From assembly GCA_036510655.1 (NCBI GenBank), contig DATCDQ010000113.1, positions 62,001 through 126,000 of the forward strand: a stretch of 64,000 bases of DNA, read 5' to 3'. Origin of the DNA: Rathayibacter_A sp036510655. GTDB lineage: Bacteria; Actinomycetota; Actinomycetes; Actinomycetales; Microbacteriaceae. The position numbers and the translations under genes are program-made. Shown here in pieces: positions 33,506-42,079 of this stretch (position 1 is its first letter; the number at the start of each line of letters is the position of its first letter). The notes beneath the pieces were generated by a model. That model ran no database searches, had not been told where the DNA came from, and worked only from the letters and a program-made list of their open reading frames with translations.

Positions 33506-34786
33506 GTGGCTCAGATCGAGGCTGTTGACGCCCGTGAAATTCTGGACTCCCGGGGAAACCCGACCGTCGAAGTCGAGGTTCTGCTTGACGACGGCACTGT
33601 CGCACGTGCCGCGGTTCCGTCCGGCGCATCGACTGGCGCATTCGAGGCATACGAACTGCGCGACGGCGACAAGGCACGCTACGGCGGCAAGGGTGTCGAA
33701 AAGGCCGTCGATGCCGTGCTCGATGAGCTGGGCCCCGTGATCGAGGGCATCGACGCGTCGGAGCAGCGCCTGGTCGACGCGGCCCTGATCGAAGCGGACG
33801 GCACGGAGAACAAGAGCCGGTTGGGTGCCAACGCAATCCTCGGCGTGAGCCTGGCAGTGGCGAAGGCTGCGGCCGATTCCGCTGACCTGCCGCTCTTCCG
33901 CTATCTCGGCGGCCCGAACGCCCACACGCTGCCCGTTCCGATGCTCAACGTCATCAACGGCGGTGCCCACGCGGACAACAACGTCGACATTCAGGAGTTC
34001 ATGATCCTGCCGATTGGCGCCTCGACCTTTCGTGAGGCGCTGCGCTGGGGCACGGAGACCTACCACAGCCTCAAGGCGCTGCTGAAGAAGCAGGGTCTGA
34101 ACACGGGCCTCGGCGACGAGGGCGGCTTCGCGCCCGACCTGTCGAGCAATCGTGCAGCTCTCGACCTGCTGGTCGAGGCGATCACCGCGGCCGGCTTCAC
34201 CCCGGGCACGGATGTCGCGCTCGGCCTCGACGCGGCGTCGTCAGAATTCTTCGCCGACGGAAAGTACACATTCGAGGGCAAGCAGATCGACGCGAACGAG
34301 TTGACCGCCTACTACGACGAACTTCTCGCCGCCTACCCGCTGGTCACACTCGAGGACCCGCTGGCCGAAGATGACTGGGAAGGGTGGGCACACCTGACCG
34401 AACACATCGGTGGCAAGGTGCAGATCGTCGGCGACGACCTGTTCGTCACGAACCCCACGCGTATCGCCCGCGGGATTGCGGACCACACGGCGAACTCCGT
34501 GCTGATCAAGGTCAACCAGATCGGCACCCTGACCGAGACCCTTGATGCTGTCGCTCTCGCGCAGCGCGCCGGCTACTCGACGGTCATGTCGCACCGTTCT
34601 GGTGAGACCGAGGACACCACGATCGCCGACCTCGCGGTGGCGACAGACGGCGGCCAGATCAAGACCGGTGCTCCGGCCCGCAGCGAGCGTGTCGCGAAGT
34701 ACAACCAGTTGCTGCGCATCGAAGAGGAACTCGGCGACGCGGCGGTTTACGCTGGCCGTGGCGCCTTCCCACGCTTCACCGCGTAG
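33506..34786 (+). CDS. eno: Enolase
   Basis: A 426-residue glycolytic enzyme converting 2-phosphoglycerate to phosphoenolpyruvate. Signatures are EILDSRGNPTVEVEV at the N-terminus, GASTGAFEAYELRD, LPVPMLNVINGGAHADNNVD, GDEGGFAPDL, the metal ligand in LEDPLAEDDWEGW, and VMSHRSGETEDTTIADLAVA. AAGGAG lies 8 nt before the GTG. It begins the conserved eno - ftsB-like - DUF501 cluster. Confidence 0.98.
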   Translation: MAQIEAVDAREILDSRGNPTVEVEVLLDDGTVARAAVPSGASTGAFEAYELRDGDKARYGGKGVEKAVDAVLDELGPVIEGIDASEQRLVDAALIEADGTENKSRLGANAILGVSLAVAKAAADSADLPLFRYLGGPNAHTLPVPMLNVINGGAHADNNVDIQEFMILPIGASTFREALRWGTETYHSLKALLKKQGLNTGLGDEGGFAPDLSSNRAALDLLVEAITAAGFTPGTDVALGLDAASSEFFADGKYTFEGKQIDANELTAYYDELLAAYPLVTLEDPLAEDDWEGWAHLTEHIGGKVQIVGDDLFVTNPTRIARGIADHTANSVLIKVNQIGTLTETLDAVALAQRAGYSTVMSHRSGETEDTTIADLAVATDGGQIKTGAPARSERVAKYNQLLRIEEELGDAAVYAGRGAFPRFTA

Positions 34787-34863
34787 CCTCCCCGACCTCC
34801 CAGCCGGCCCGGGTTAAGCTCGAAGGCGCCGACGGCGGGCAGGGACACACCAGGAGGAACGCG

Positions 34864-35322
34864 ATGGCACAGAACGCATCCGCGCGCGGCTGGTTACGCG
34901 GCATCCGATTCTCCTGGTTCACGTTTCTGATGATGGGGATTCTCGTGTTAGGCGTGCTCGTGGTTGCGCCGACGCTACAGCAGTACATCCAGCAGCGGCA
35001 GCAGATCGCCGACGTGCAAGCCGCCAATGCGGCGCTGCATTCGAAGGTGAAAGCGCTCGACGCCGACAAGGCCCGGTGGAGCGACCCCAGCTACATCCGT
35101 GCGGAGGCGCGCGATCGGCTGCTCTACGTGATGCCCGGCGAGACGAGCTATCTCGTGATTGACGATCGCGCGGCGGCCGCGAAGAAGGACACGACACCGG
35201 TCAGCAAATCCATTCAGAAGACGCAAAGCGATTGGCTTGGTTCCCTGTTCGATTCCGTCATGACCGCGGGCCTCAGCACTCAGCCCGTGGGCAGTCTTCC
35301 GACTTCGAACCCGGCGGGATAG
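34864..35322 (+). CDS. Septum formation initiator (FtsB/DivIC family)
   Basis: A 152-residue single-pass membrane protein. One transmembrane helix (~19-41, FLMMGILVLGVLVVAP) is followed by a coiled coil (QQYIQQRQQIADVQAANAAL) and the conserved ARDRLLYVMPGETSYLVID, which defines the FtsB/DivIC family of divisome proteins that link FtsQ and FtsL. The C-terminal ~45 residues are variable. AGGAGG lies just upstream. Two TTA leucine codons occur within the first 30 codons, rare in this genome. Sits between eno and DUF501. Confidence 0.92.
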   Translation: MAQNASARGWLRGIRFSWFTFLMMGILVLGVLVVAPTLQQYIQQRQQIADVQAANAALHSKVKALDADKARWSDPSYIRAEARDRLLYVMPGETSYLVIDDRAAAAKKDTTPVSKSIQKTQSDWLGSLFDSVMTAGLSTQPVGSLPTSNPAG

Positions 35323-35325
35323 CCG

Positions 35326-35841
35326 ATGACGACACCCCCGTTCGACCCGGTCAGCGACCGGGACATTGCGATCGTGTCGGCCCAGTTGGGTCGGCCCGCC
35401 CGCAATGTGATCGGCATCGCGGCGCGCTGCGGCTGCGGCGCGCCGACCGTGGTTGCGACGGCACCACGGCTGGCCGACGGTTCGCCATTCCCGACGTTGT
35501 ACTACCTGTGTCATCCGGCCGCGACCGCGGCCATCTCGCAACTGGAAGCAACGCACCTGATGGTCGAATTCGGCGCGCTCGTCGAGACGGATGTCGCGGT
35601 GCGCGAGCCATACGCATCCGCGCACGCCGCGTACCTGGCTGATCGCGAGGGCATCGAGTTCGTCGAGGAGATCGCCGGATTCTCGGCCGGCGGCATGCCG
35701 AAGCGAGTGAAGTGTTTGCACGCGTTGGCCGCCCACGCGCTCGCGGCCGGACCAGGCGTGAACCCGATCGGAGACCGGGCGCTTGAGCGGGCGGACTGGT
35801 CGCCCGACGTCTGCCGCTGCCCGGACTACGGCGTCGACTGA
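35326..35841 (+). CDS. DUF501 family protein
   Basis: A 171-residue protein of the actinobacterial DUF501 family. Conserved features are GRPARNVIGIAARCGCGAPT, the PTLYYLCHPAATAAISQLEA segment, and cysteines in CGCG, CHP, KCLHALAAHALA and CRCPD that may bind a metal. The gene nearly always follows eno and the ftsB-like gene in Actinobacteria, and begins 3 nt after the ftsB-like stop here. Some relatives are annotated near ppx/gppA; its biochemical role is unknown. Confidence 0.9.
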   Translation: MTTPPFDPVSDRDIAIVSAQLGRPARNVIGIAARCGCGAPTVVATAPRLADGSPFPTLYYLCHPAATAAISQLEATHLMVEFGALVETDVAVREPYASAHAAYLADREGIEFVEEIAGFSAGGMPKRVKCLHALAAHALAAGPGVNPIGDRALERADWSPDVCRCPDYGVD

Positions 35842-35953
35842 GTCGGTGAAGCTCATCGGCCGTTGCGTGACGGTGCGAGGCGGCCCAATTTCAGGGCTGC
35901 TGGCTGTGGGGGTAGATTGAACTGATACTTTTTCTTTGAGGAGACGCTCTACT

Positions 35954-37381
35954 GTGCCCAAAATCCTGATCGTCGGCGGCGGATATGCCGGTTTCTACAC
36001 GGCCTGGAAGCTCGAGAAGTGGTTGCGTAACGGTGAGGCAGACGTAACGATCGTCGACCCGCTGCCATACATGACCTACCAGCCTTTCCTGCCCGAGGTT
36101 GCCGCCGGCTCTATCGAGCCGCGCCACGCTGTCGTCTCTCAGCGCCGACACCTGAAGAAGACCACAGTGATCACCGCAAAGGTGACATACATCAACCACG
36201 CGGAGAAGTCGGCGACCATCACGCCCGCGCTCGGCGAGCCGTGGGAGTTCGACTACGACATCGTCGTGGTCACAGCCGGTGCGGTCAGCCGCACCTTCCC
36301 GATCCCGGGCGTCGCCGACCAGGCGATCGGCTTGAAGAACATCGAAGAGGCCGTCGCCATCCGCGACCGAGTGCTGACCAACTTCGACAAGGCTGCCGCC
36401 CTGCCGCCGGGGCCTGAGCGTGAGCGTCTTCTGACATTCGTGGTGATCGGCGGCGGATTCGCAGGCATCGAAATCTTCGGCGAGCTGCGATCGTTTGCCA
36501 GCGCACTGTTGTCGAGCTACCCGCAGCTGACGTTTGACGAGACGCACTTCCACCTGATCGAGGCGATGGGCCGGATCATGCCGGAGGTTTCGCTGCCCAC
36601 CAGCTACTGGGTGATCAAGAACCTCGCACAGCGCGGAGCGGAAATCCACCTGGAGACCCAGCTGACCAGCGCCGTCGACGGGCGGATCGAGCTGTCCACC
36701 GGTGAGAGCTTCACCGCCGACCTGATCGTCTGGACGGCAGGCGTCATGGCGAATCCGAGCATCGTGCGCCACACGGACCTGCCGATCGAGGAGCGCGGGC
36801 GGCTTAAGGTGCGCGCCGATCTGCGCGTAGGCACCGAAGACGACTTCGTCCCGGACGCGTGGGGTGCCGGCGACGTCAGCGCTGTGCCGGACCTGTCCGG
36901 TGGCGGTGTCGGCGGCTACTGCGTGCCCAACGCCCAGCACGCCGTTCGTCAGGCCAAGACGCTCGCCAAGAACATCGTTGCAACTTTGCGTGGCGAAGGC
37001 GTGCGCGACTACTTCCACAAGAATTCCGGCGCGGTCGCAGGCATCGGCCTCGGTATCGGCGTGTTCCAACGGAACAAGTTGGGCATCACGGGCCTTCTGG
37101 CCTGGCTGATGCACCGTGGCTATCACGGGCTGGCGATGCCGAGCTGGGAGCGCAAGTTCCGCGTGCTCTGGGATTGGTGGAACAACCTGTGGCTCGGCCG
37201 CGATATCGTCTCGCTGTCGGCGACTCTCGAACCGCGTGCCGCGTTCGAGGAGTTCGCGTCCCGTCCGAAGCCGTCGGCTGCGGCTGCGGCTGCTCCCGCG
37301 GTGACGGCGAAGGCTCCGGCGAAGGCTCCGGCCAAGGCGAAGAAGGATCCCGTCGCCGAGACGGCGGTCTCAGCCAAGTAG
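35954..37381 (+). CDS. ndh: Type II NADH dehydrogenase / FAD-dependent oxidoreductase
   Basis: A 475-residue non-proton-pumping NADH:quinone oxidoreductase. The FAD site KILIVGGGYAGFYTAWKLEK opens the protein, the NAD(H) fold contains FVVIGGGFAGIEIFGELRS, and AWGAGDVSAVPD is the second FAD motif. C-terminal RGYHGLAMPSWERKFRVLWD is the amphipathic membrane anchor of Ndh-II enzymes. The last ~40 residues are an Ala/Pro/Lys-rich low-complexity extension. The GTG was chosen because GAGGAG precedes it and the Rossmann strand begins at once. A strong hairpin follows the stop. Confidence 0.92.
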   Translation: MPKILIVGGGYAGFYTAWKLEKWLRNGEADVTIVDPLPYMTYQPFLPEVAAGSIEPRHAVVSQRRHLKKTTVITAKVTYINHAEKSATITPALGEPWEFDYDIVVVTAGAVSRTFPIPGVADQAIGLKNIEEAVAIRDRVLTNFDKAAALPPGPERERLLTFVVIGGGFAGIEIFGELRSFASALLSSYPQLTFDETHFHLIEAMGRIMPEVSLPTSYWVIKNLAQRGAEIHLETQLTSAVDGRIELSTGESFTADLIVWTAGVMANPSIVRHTDLPIEERGRLKVRADLRVGTEDDFVPDAWGAGDVSAVPDLSGGGVGGYCVPNAQHAVRQAKTLAKNIVATLRGEGVRDYFHKNSGAVAGIGLGIGVFQRNKLGITGLLAWLMHRGYHGLAMPSWERKFRVLWDWWNNLWLGRDIVSLSATLEPRAAFEEFASRPKPSAAAAAAPAVTAKAPAKAPAKAKKDPVAETAVSAK

Positions 37382-37399
37382 GCCGCGAGACACGTCTCG

Positions 37400-37435
37400 G
37401 TCGAGGGGGCCCATCTGTGGATGGACCCCCTCGAC
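37400..37435 (+). terminator. Hairpin terminator after ndh
   Basis: GTCGAGGGGG (37400-37409) pairs with CCCCCTCGAC (37426-37435), with inner CCATC/GATGG (37411-37415 and 37420-37424) around a short loop. It lies 20 bp after the ndh stop. No T-tract follows, as is common for high-GC actinobacterial terminators. Confidence 0.75.
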
Positions 37436-37480
37436 TGATCTCCGGCGGATGCTCGTTGGTCCCGTAGCATGGAGCAGCAC

Positions 37481-37553
37481 GCCCCCGTAGCCCAATGGCA
37501 GAGGCAGGCGACTTAAAATCGCCACAGTGTGGGTTCGAGTCCCACCGGGGGTA
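37481..37553 (+). tRNA. tRNA-Leu (anticodon TAA) with a short variable region
   Basis: A 73-nt cloverleaf is clear: acceptor GCCCCCG/CGGGGGT (first pair G-U), D-arm GCC/GGC with the AATGGCAGA loop, anticodon stem GGCGA/TCGCC around loop CTTAAAA (anticodon TAA, with the required T at position 33), T-arm GTGGG-TTCGAGT-CCCAC, and discriminator A. CCA is not encoded. The anticodon reads UUA leucine codons. The variable region is only 5 nt (ACAGT), whereas bacterial tRNA-Leu normally carries a long variable arm. Confidence 0.85.
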
Positions 37554-37599
37554 CCTCACCCGGCCGGCCGGGGCATCCGCTGACCTCATGGCGAACCTC

Positions 37600-37660
37600 A
37601 TTCAGGTTGGAGCGGGGGTCGAAGACGCAGCCCCGCCGCAGCCGGCCATCCAACCTGAAT
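37600..37660. repeat. Long inverted repeat downstream of tRNA-Leu
   Basis: ATTCAGGTTGGA (37600-37611) pairs perfectly over 12 bp with TCCAACCTGAAT (37649-37660), and inside it GCGGGG (37612-37617) pairs with CCCCGC (37631-37636). It lies between the tRNA and the end of the convergent membrane-protein gene, so a terminator is the simplest reading. Confidence 0.6.
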
Positions 37661-37725
37661 ACGGTCCGAGAACCCGGTGGTCGAGTGGCGAATACGCGTA
37701 ACGAGGGCCGTGCCGTCGGCCGCGC

Positions 37726-39945
37726 TCAGCGCAACGCGGGCGCGATGTAGCGTTGCCACAGCCAAGCGGAGATGCTGATCGCCGCGAAAGCGAGTGTGCC
37801 GATCGCGAATGCCAGTGTGCCGGTCTGGCGCGTTGCGAGGTCCTGGATCGGAACCAGGATGGCGAACAGCAGCGTCTCGACCGCGATCGCGATCAGTAGC
37901 CAGGTGCCCCGCGACCAGCGCAGGATTGCGCGACCGGGTAGCGAACCAAGCGGCAGCAGCAGCACTCCCGCGGATCCGATGGCCACGAGAACGGTGGCAT
38001 TCACGAACTCGGAAGCGAACGCAGCCAGTGCGCTGTCGACTGTCGGCAGGAGATCCAGCGTCAGCCAGCCGAACGCGGCGAGAACCGCGAGCGAGCCGAG
38101 CTGCATTGCGGCCAGCTTGCCTCGAACGGCCGTAGAGCCTGTGACCACTGTCACGACGACGATTACACCGTAGAGCAGCGTGGGTTGCAGTTGGAGGACC
38201 CTGCTGACGGCGGAAGCTGCGGCCACAAGCACCAGCGTGTACGGCGCGAATGCCGCGGTCGCGGTTGCTCCCGCCGCACGTCGAGCGGCGAGCAGCGGCA
38301 CGCCGACGGCGACCGCGCCGACGACGCCGAGCGCCAGGAACACGGCAGGAACGACGCGGAAGTAGGCATCCGCCGTCGCGATCGGGCCGGCGAAGGTGAT
38401 CAGCGCGGTCGCGCAGAATGCTGCAGCAGCGGTGGTCACCCACGGCGGCGGCGTACGCAGCGCCGGGGCTTGGTCGTATTCGTACCTGCCCCGGTTGCGC
38501 CCGAACAGGAGGAGCGGATTGATCGCCGCAGCCCTGCCGGCATCCGCACGGGCGCCGGCGACCGCGCCAGCAAGCAATCGTGCCGGAATCACCAACAGCA
38601 CAAGAGCGATCAGGGCCAACAACGCTGCGGGCAGCCAGGTCGATAGCGAGTCGAGCCCCGACACGGAGCGAACGGCGGCGGTGAATGGTGTCATGGTCAG
38701 CGGGATCGTCATCGGTGCGGAGGGCGGCTGTGCTGCATTCGGTGGCGGCGGACTGCCGGGTGACGGCACGGCGGTCCATGGCGCCGCCGGCACCCCGGCG
38801 GACCCACCGGGTGCACCGAATGAGCTCGGTGGCGCGGATGGCACCGCCGCGTTGGACGACGTTGATGACGGCCCCGGCGCTGACGCAGACGGCACTGACG
38901 CCGTCACCCGAAGGCTCACCGCGGCGCTGGCCGCACTCGTGTTGCCGGCGGCGTCTTGTTGGAGAGCGGAGATCGTGTACGTGCCCGGCGTCAGCACAGC
39001 TCCGACACAACGCCAGGCGCCCGCGTTGACCGTCGCCGAGCACAGCTGTTGCGAGCCTGTCGGCGTCGATGCCCACACCGTCACCTGGGCGCGGTCCTCG
39101 CCGGCGCCGGAATAGACAGTCTTCGCATCGGCCCCGATCGCGGAGCCTGTCAGAGGTGAAGTCAACGTTGGGGCGACCGGTGCAGTCGCATCGAAGATCA
39201 GCGGCAATGGCGCGCTGCTGTCAGATTCCCGATTCCCGAATCCGGTCGGCCCGACTTGGGCGGCGCTGATCGAATAGCCGCCATCCGCGAGCTTCGGATC
39301 GAGCACGCACGCCCAGTTGCCGTTCGCGTCGGCCGTGAAGCTGCAGGTGGTGCCGGCGGAGTGCGCTCCGCTCACTCGCGCGGTCACGACTGCGCCCGGG
39401 TAGCCGGTTCCGTGGATAAGGCCGTTGCTGATCACACCGCCGCTGCCCGACTGGATGCTCGGTGGTCCGAGCGCGGTGACGATCGTCGTCGCGGTCAGCG
39501 CAGCGTCGCCGGTCACAACGGCGCGGAGCGTTACGGCCGTGCCATTCGGCAGACTCACGGCGGGACAACTCCAATGTGCGCCTGCGGCAGCCACGATGCA
39601 GGCAGGATCGCCGCCTGTGTCACCGACGAAGAGTTGGATCTCGTCACCGGGCGACCGCGTTCCGGACACCGTCGTGCTGCCGGACCCGATGAACGCGCCG
39701 GCCGCCGGAGAATCGACCGTTGGTTCCGTACCGACCGCAACGGTGTCCGTCGTGCTGTCGGCGTTGTCGTTGCGGTCCGCTGACGTCGGCAGCGGCGTTG
39801 GTGTTGCCACTGCGGGAGTACCGCTAGCGCGTTCAGCCGGCGCCAGTAGGAGCGCGAGCCCGGCGATCATCAGGGCTGCAGCGATTGCCCCGGTCGCGCG
39901 CGTCAACCGAGTATGCCGAAGTTCGCCCGCTGCATACCTGTGCAC
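37726..39945 (-). CDS. Ig-like-repeat protein with a C-terminal multi-pass membrane domain
   Basis: A large protein of ~739 residues from the chosen GTG; the start is uncertain and could lie up to 32 codons upstream. A signal-anchor-like helix (GAIAAALMIAGLALLLAPA) is followed by three Ig-like modules of ~90 residues, each with a Cys pair and an Ala-x-W-x-C type motif (GAHWSCPA, GNWACVLD, GAWRCVGA). A Pro/Ser/Ala/Gly-rich stretch of ~70 residues comes next, then about nine hydrophobic helices to the C-terminus. The modules are therefore probably extracellular, tethered to a polytopic membrane domain. No enzyme motif is seen and function is unknown. It is divergent from a TetR gene, with a palindromic operator in between. 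Confidence 0.75.
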   Translation of the reverse strand: MHRYAAGELRHTRLTRATGAIAAALMIAGLALLLAPAERASGTPAVATPTPLPTSADRNDNADSTTDTVAVGTEPTVDSPAAGAFIGSGSTTVSGTRSPGDEIQLFVGDTGGDPACIVAAAGAHWSCPAVSLPNGTAVTLRAVVTGDAALTATTIVTALGPPSIQSGSGGVISNGLIHGTGYPGAVVTARVSGAHSAGTTCSFTADANGNWACVLDPKLADGGYSISAAQVGPTGFGNRESDSSAPLPLIFDATAPVAPTLTSPLTGSAIGADAKTVYSGAGEDRAQVTVWASTPTGSQQLCSATVNAGAWRCVGAVLTPGTYTISALQQDAAGNTSAASAAVSLRVTASVPSASAPGPSSTSSNAAVPSAPPSSFGAPGGSAGVPAAPWTAVPSPGSPPPPNAAQPPSAPMTIPLTMTPFTAAVRSVSGLDSLSTWLPAALLALIALVLLVIPARLLAGAVAGARADAGRAAAINPLLLFGRNRGRYEYDQAPALRTPPPWVTTAAAAFCATALITFAGPIATADAYFRVVPAVFLALGVVGAVAVGVPLLAARRAAGATATAAFAPYTLVLVAAASAVSRVLQLQPTLLYGVIVVVTVVTGSTAVRGKLAAMQLGSLAVLAAFGWLTLDLLPTVDSALAAFASEFVNATVLVAIGSAGVLLLPLGSLPGRAILRWSRGTWLLIAIAVETLLFAILVPIQDLATRQTGTLAFAIGTLAFAAISISAWLWQRYIAPALR

Positions 39946-40016
39946 TGTACCGACTATTCCACGTGGCAATTCAGCGGATGTCAAACCAGACTCGCGCAAT
40001 AGTGCATACTTAACAA

Positions 40017-40034
40017 CTGGGTCAACTGACCCAG
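40017..40034. promoter_or_regulatory. Operator palindrome between the TetR gene and the Ig-like membrane gene
   Basis: CTGGGTCAACTGACCCAG is an inverted repeat with 8-bp perfect arms around AC. It lies ~60 bp upstream of the TetR start and ~70 bp upstream of the divergent gene, the normal place and size for a TetR-dimer site. Binding is inferred. Confidence 0.72.
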
Positions 40035-40095
40035 TGCACATTCTTCACCGGATGCCCAGCCCTGTCCACACGCTCAATGTCGAGCAGGAGGTCCT

Positions 40096-40812
40096 ATGCC
40101 CCGCATTCCTGCTGGCGAGCGCCGAGCCGCCCTCGTGCGCGCGGCCCTGCGTGTCGTCGCCGACCGCGGTGTGTCGGGGGCGACGACTCGTGCGATCGTC
40201 GCTGAGGCCGGGATGTCTCTGGCCAGCTTCCACTATGCGTTCACCTCCCGCGACGAACTGATGGGCGAGCTCATCAATTGGGCCGTCGAGCAGGAAGAGC
40301 ACACCATCGCAGCCGCGCTCGCCCCCGCGCCCGCTCCGGTGCCGATGCGGGACGCGATTCGAGCCGGACTAGAGGAGTACTTCCTCGGCGTTCGTCAGGA
40401 CCCGCAACGCGAAAAGGCGATGTTCGAGCTCACGCAGTATGCCCTGCGCTCGCCGGGCATGGAAGAGCTGGCGCGGCGGCAATATCGGCGCTACTACACC
40501 CTTGCAGAGTCCACCCTGCAGATTGCCGCAGACAAGAGCGGCCAGCGCTGGACGCGCCCGCTCTCCGAGGTCGCGACAGCACTCATTGCGCTGACGGACG
40601 GGCTGACGATGTCTTGGCTGGTCAACCGTGACGACGAAGCCGCCGCAGCACTCATGGACTTCGCAGCGGATGCGCTCGCTCGCCTCGCAGCCGCGCCCGC
40701 GGTATCCGCTTCCGCGCTCTACGCAAACGCCGCCACGACGACGAACGATCCCCAGACGACGAACGATGCCCAGACGACGAACGATGCCCAGACGACGAAC
40801 ACCAGACGATGA
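40096..40812 (+). CDS. TetR-family regulator of the lactone oxidase operon
   Basis: A 238-residue regulator. The TetR helix-turn-helix is at residues ~10-55 (RAALVRAALRVVADRGVSGA, TTRAIVAEAGMSLASFHYAF). The C-terminal domain carries YFLGVRQDPQREKAMFELTQ and TALIALTDGLTMSWLV, typical of the ligand pocket of this family. The last ~20 residues are a repeated TNDAQT-like tail produced by an 18-bp tandem repeat. It is the first gene of an operon with an MFS transporter, a PLP enzyme and a sugar-lactone oxidase, and a perfect palindrome upstream suggests autoregulation. Confidence 0.9.
   Translation: MPRIPAGERRAALVRAALRVVADRGVSGATTRAIVAEAGMSLASFHYAFTSRDELMGELINWAVEQEEHTIAAALAPAPAPVPMRDAIRAGLEEYFLGVRQDPQREKAMFELTQYALRSPGMEELARRQYRRYYTLAESTLQIAADKSGQRWTRPLSEVATALIALTDGLTMSWLVNRDDEAAAALMDFAADALARLAAAPAVSASALYANAATTTNDPQTTNDAQTTNDAQTTNTRR
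40741..40808 (+). repeat. 18-bp tandem repeats in the 3' end of the TetR gene
   Basis: Three units of ACGAACGATSCCCAGACG (S = C or G) run from 40741 to 40794, followed by a shortened fourth unit. They encode the low-complexity C-terminal tail, so copy number can vary in frame without touching the conserved domain. Confidence 0.88.
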
Positions 40813-40819
40813 GGTCCCG

Positions 40820-42079
40820 ATGAGTACGACAGCAGCACGAGCCGCCCTGTTCGCAGAACCCACCCGCCGGGTTGGCGGGCGCTGGATCGCGTTTTTCGCC
40901 ATGGCGTGGCTGGGCATCTGGATGGCGCAATTGACACCGGTGCAACTGCTCCTGCCGGCACAGATCCAAGCGCAGTTGAACACCACAGACTGGGTGCAGA
41001 ATGTCGTCGCATTCGGCATCATCTCCGGCATCTCGGGCCTCTGCGCCGTCGTCGCATTCCCGCTGACCGGGGCGCTGTCGGACCGCACCACGAGCAAGTT
41101 CGGTCGGCGCCGGCCGTGGATTGCCATTGGCGCGCTCGTCTTCGCGTTGTCGCTGCTGATCCTGGGTGCCCAGACCACCATGGTCGGAATCGGCGTGTTC
41201 TGGTGTCTGGCGTTGATCGGGTTCTGCATTCTGACGGCGGCGCTCACCGCCACCATCAGCGACCAGGTGCCGGTCGACCAGCGCGGTTACGTGTCCGGCT
41301 GGTTGAGCGCACCGCAGGCAATCGGCACGATCCTCGGGCTCGTCTTGGTGATGACGCTGTTCACCGGCACATTCTTCGGCTACGCCGCTATGGCGGTTCT
41401 CCTTCTGGTGCTTGTGCTGCCTTTCCTGTTCCTTCCGGATGCCGTTCTCTCGCGCGACCTGCGCACGGCGATGTCGATGCGCGGCATCCTGGAGAGCCTG
41501 TGGATCAGCCCGCGCCAGTACCCGGATTTCGGCTGGACTCTGCTCAGCCGCATCCTGGTCAACTTCGGCAACGCGTTCGGCACGACCCTGCTGCTGTATT
41601 TCTTGGAGTTCGGCTTGAACGATAAGGATGCAGAAAACGACCTGATTCTGCTCACACTCATCTACATGGTGTTCGTGATCATCGCCGCGCTCGGCTTCGG
41701 CAGGCTCTCCGACCGGCTCGGCCGGCGCAAGTCGTTCGTGTTCATTGCATCGACCCTGCAGGCCATCGCGGCACTGATGCTCGCATTCGTGCCGCTTCTG
41801 GCGGTCGCCATGGTCGCCGCAGGCATCCTCGGTCTCGGCTACGGCTGCTTCCTCGCCGTGGACCAGGCATTGGCGACGCAGGTGCTGCCGGACCCGGCCG
41901 CGCGCGGCAAAGACCTCGGCATCATGAACATCGCGACAGCGGTGCCGCAGGCGCTTGCACCTCTGCTCGGCGCCTTCGTCGTCCTTGCGCTGAACGGATT
42001 CCAAGGATTGTTCATCATGGCAGGAGTGTTCGCCTTCGCAGGCGCGCTCGCCGTCTCTCGAGTGAAAGCGGTGCGCTGA
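40820..42079 (+). CDS. MFS transporter of the lactone oxidase operon
   Basis: A 419-residue, 12-helix MFS protein. Recognisable features are GGRWIAFFAMAWLGIWMAQL at the start, the loop GALSDRTTSKFGRRRPWIAI, and in the second half GRLSDRLGRRKSFVFIASTL. The style (GRRRPWIAIGA) recalls sugar-cation-symporter-like MFS members. The ATG has GAGG upstream and lies 7 nt after the TetR stop; a longer in-frame start would overlap most of the TetR C-terminus. Substrate unknown; the neighbours suggest a sugar, aldonolactone or amino-acid derivative. Confidence 0.9.
   Translation: MSTTAARAALFAEPTRRVGGRWIAFFAMAWLGIWMAQLTPVQLLLPAQIQAQLNTTDWVQNVVAFGIISGISGLCAVVAFPLTGALSDRTTSKFGRRRPWIAIGALVFALSLLILGAQTTMVGIGVFWCLALIGFCILTAALTATISDQVPVDQRGYVSGWLSAPQAIGTILGLVLVMTLFTGTFFGYAAMAVLLLVLVLPFLFLPDAVLSRDLRTAMSMRGILESLWISPRQYPDFGWTLLSRILVNFGNAFGTTLLLYFLEFGLNDKDAENDLILLTLIYMVFVIIAALGFGRLSDRLGRRKSFVFIASTLQAIAALMLAFVPLLAVAMVAAGILGLGYGCFLAVDQALATQVLPDPAARGKDLGIMNIATAVPQALAPLLGAFVVLALNGFQGLFIMAGVFAFAGALAVSRVKAVR

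Noticed and set aside
37481..37553. Reading the tRNA as a stop-codon suppressor
   Set aside because: The 7-nt loop CTTAAAA with T at position 33 places the anticodon at TAA (Leu UUA), not TTA.
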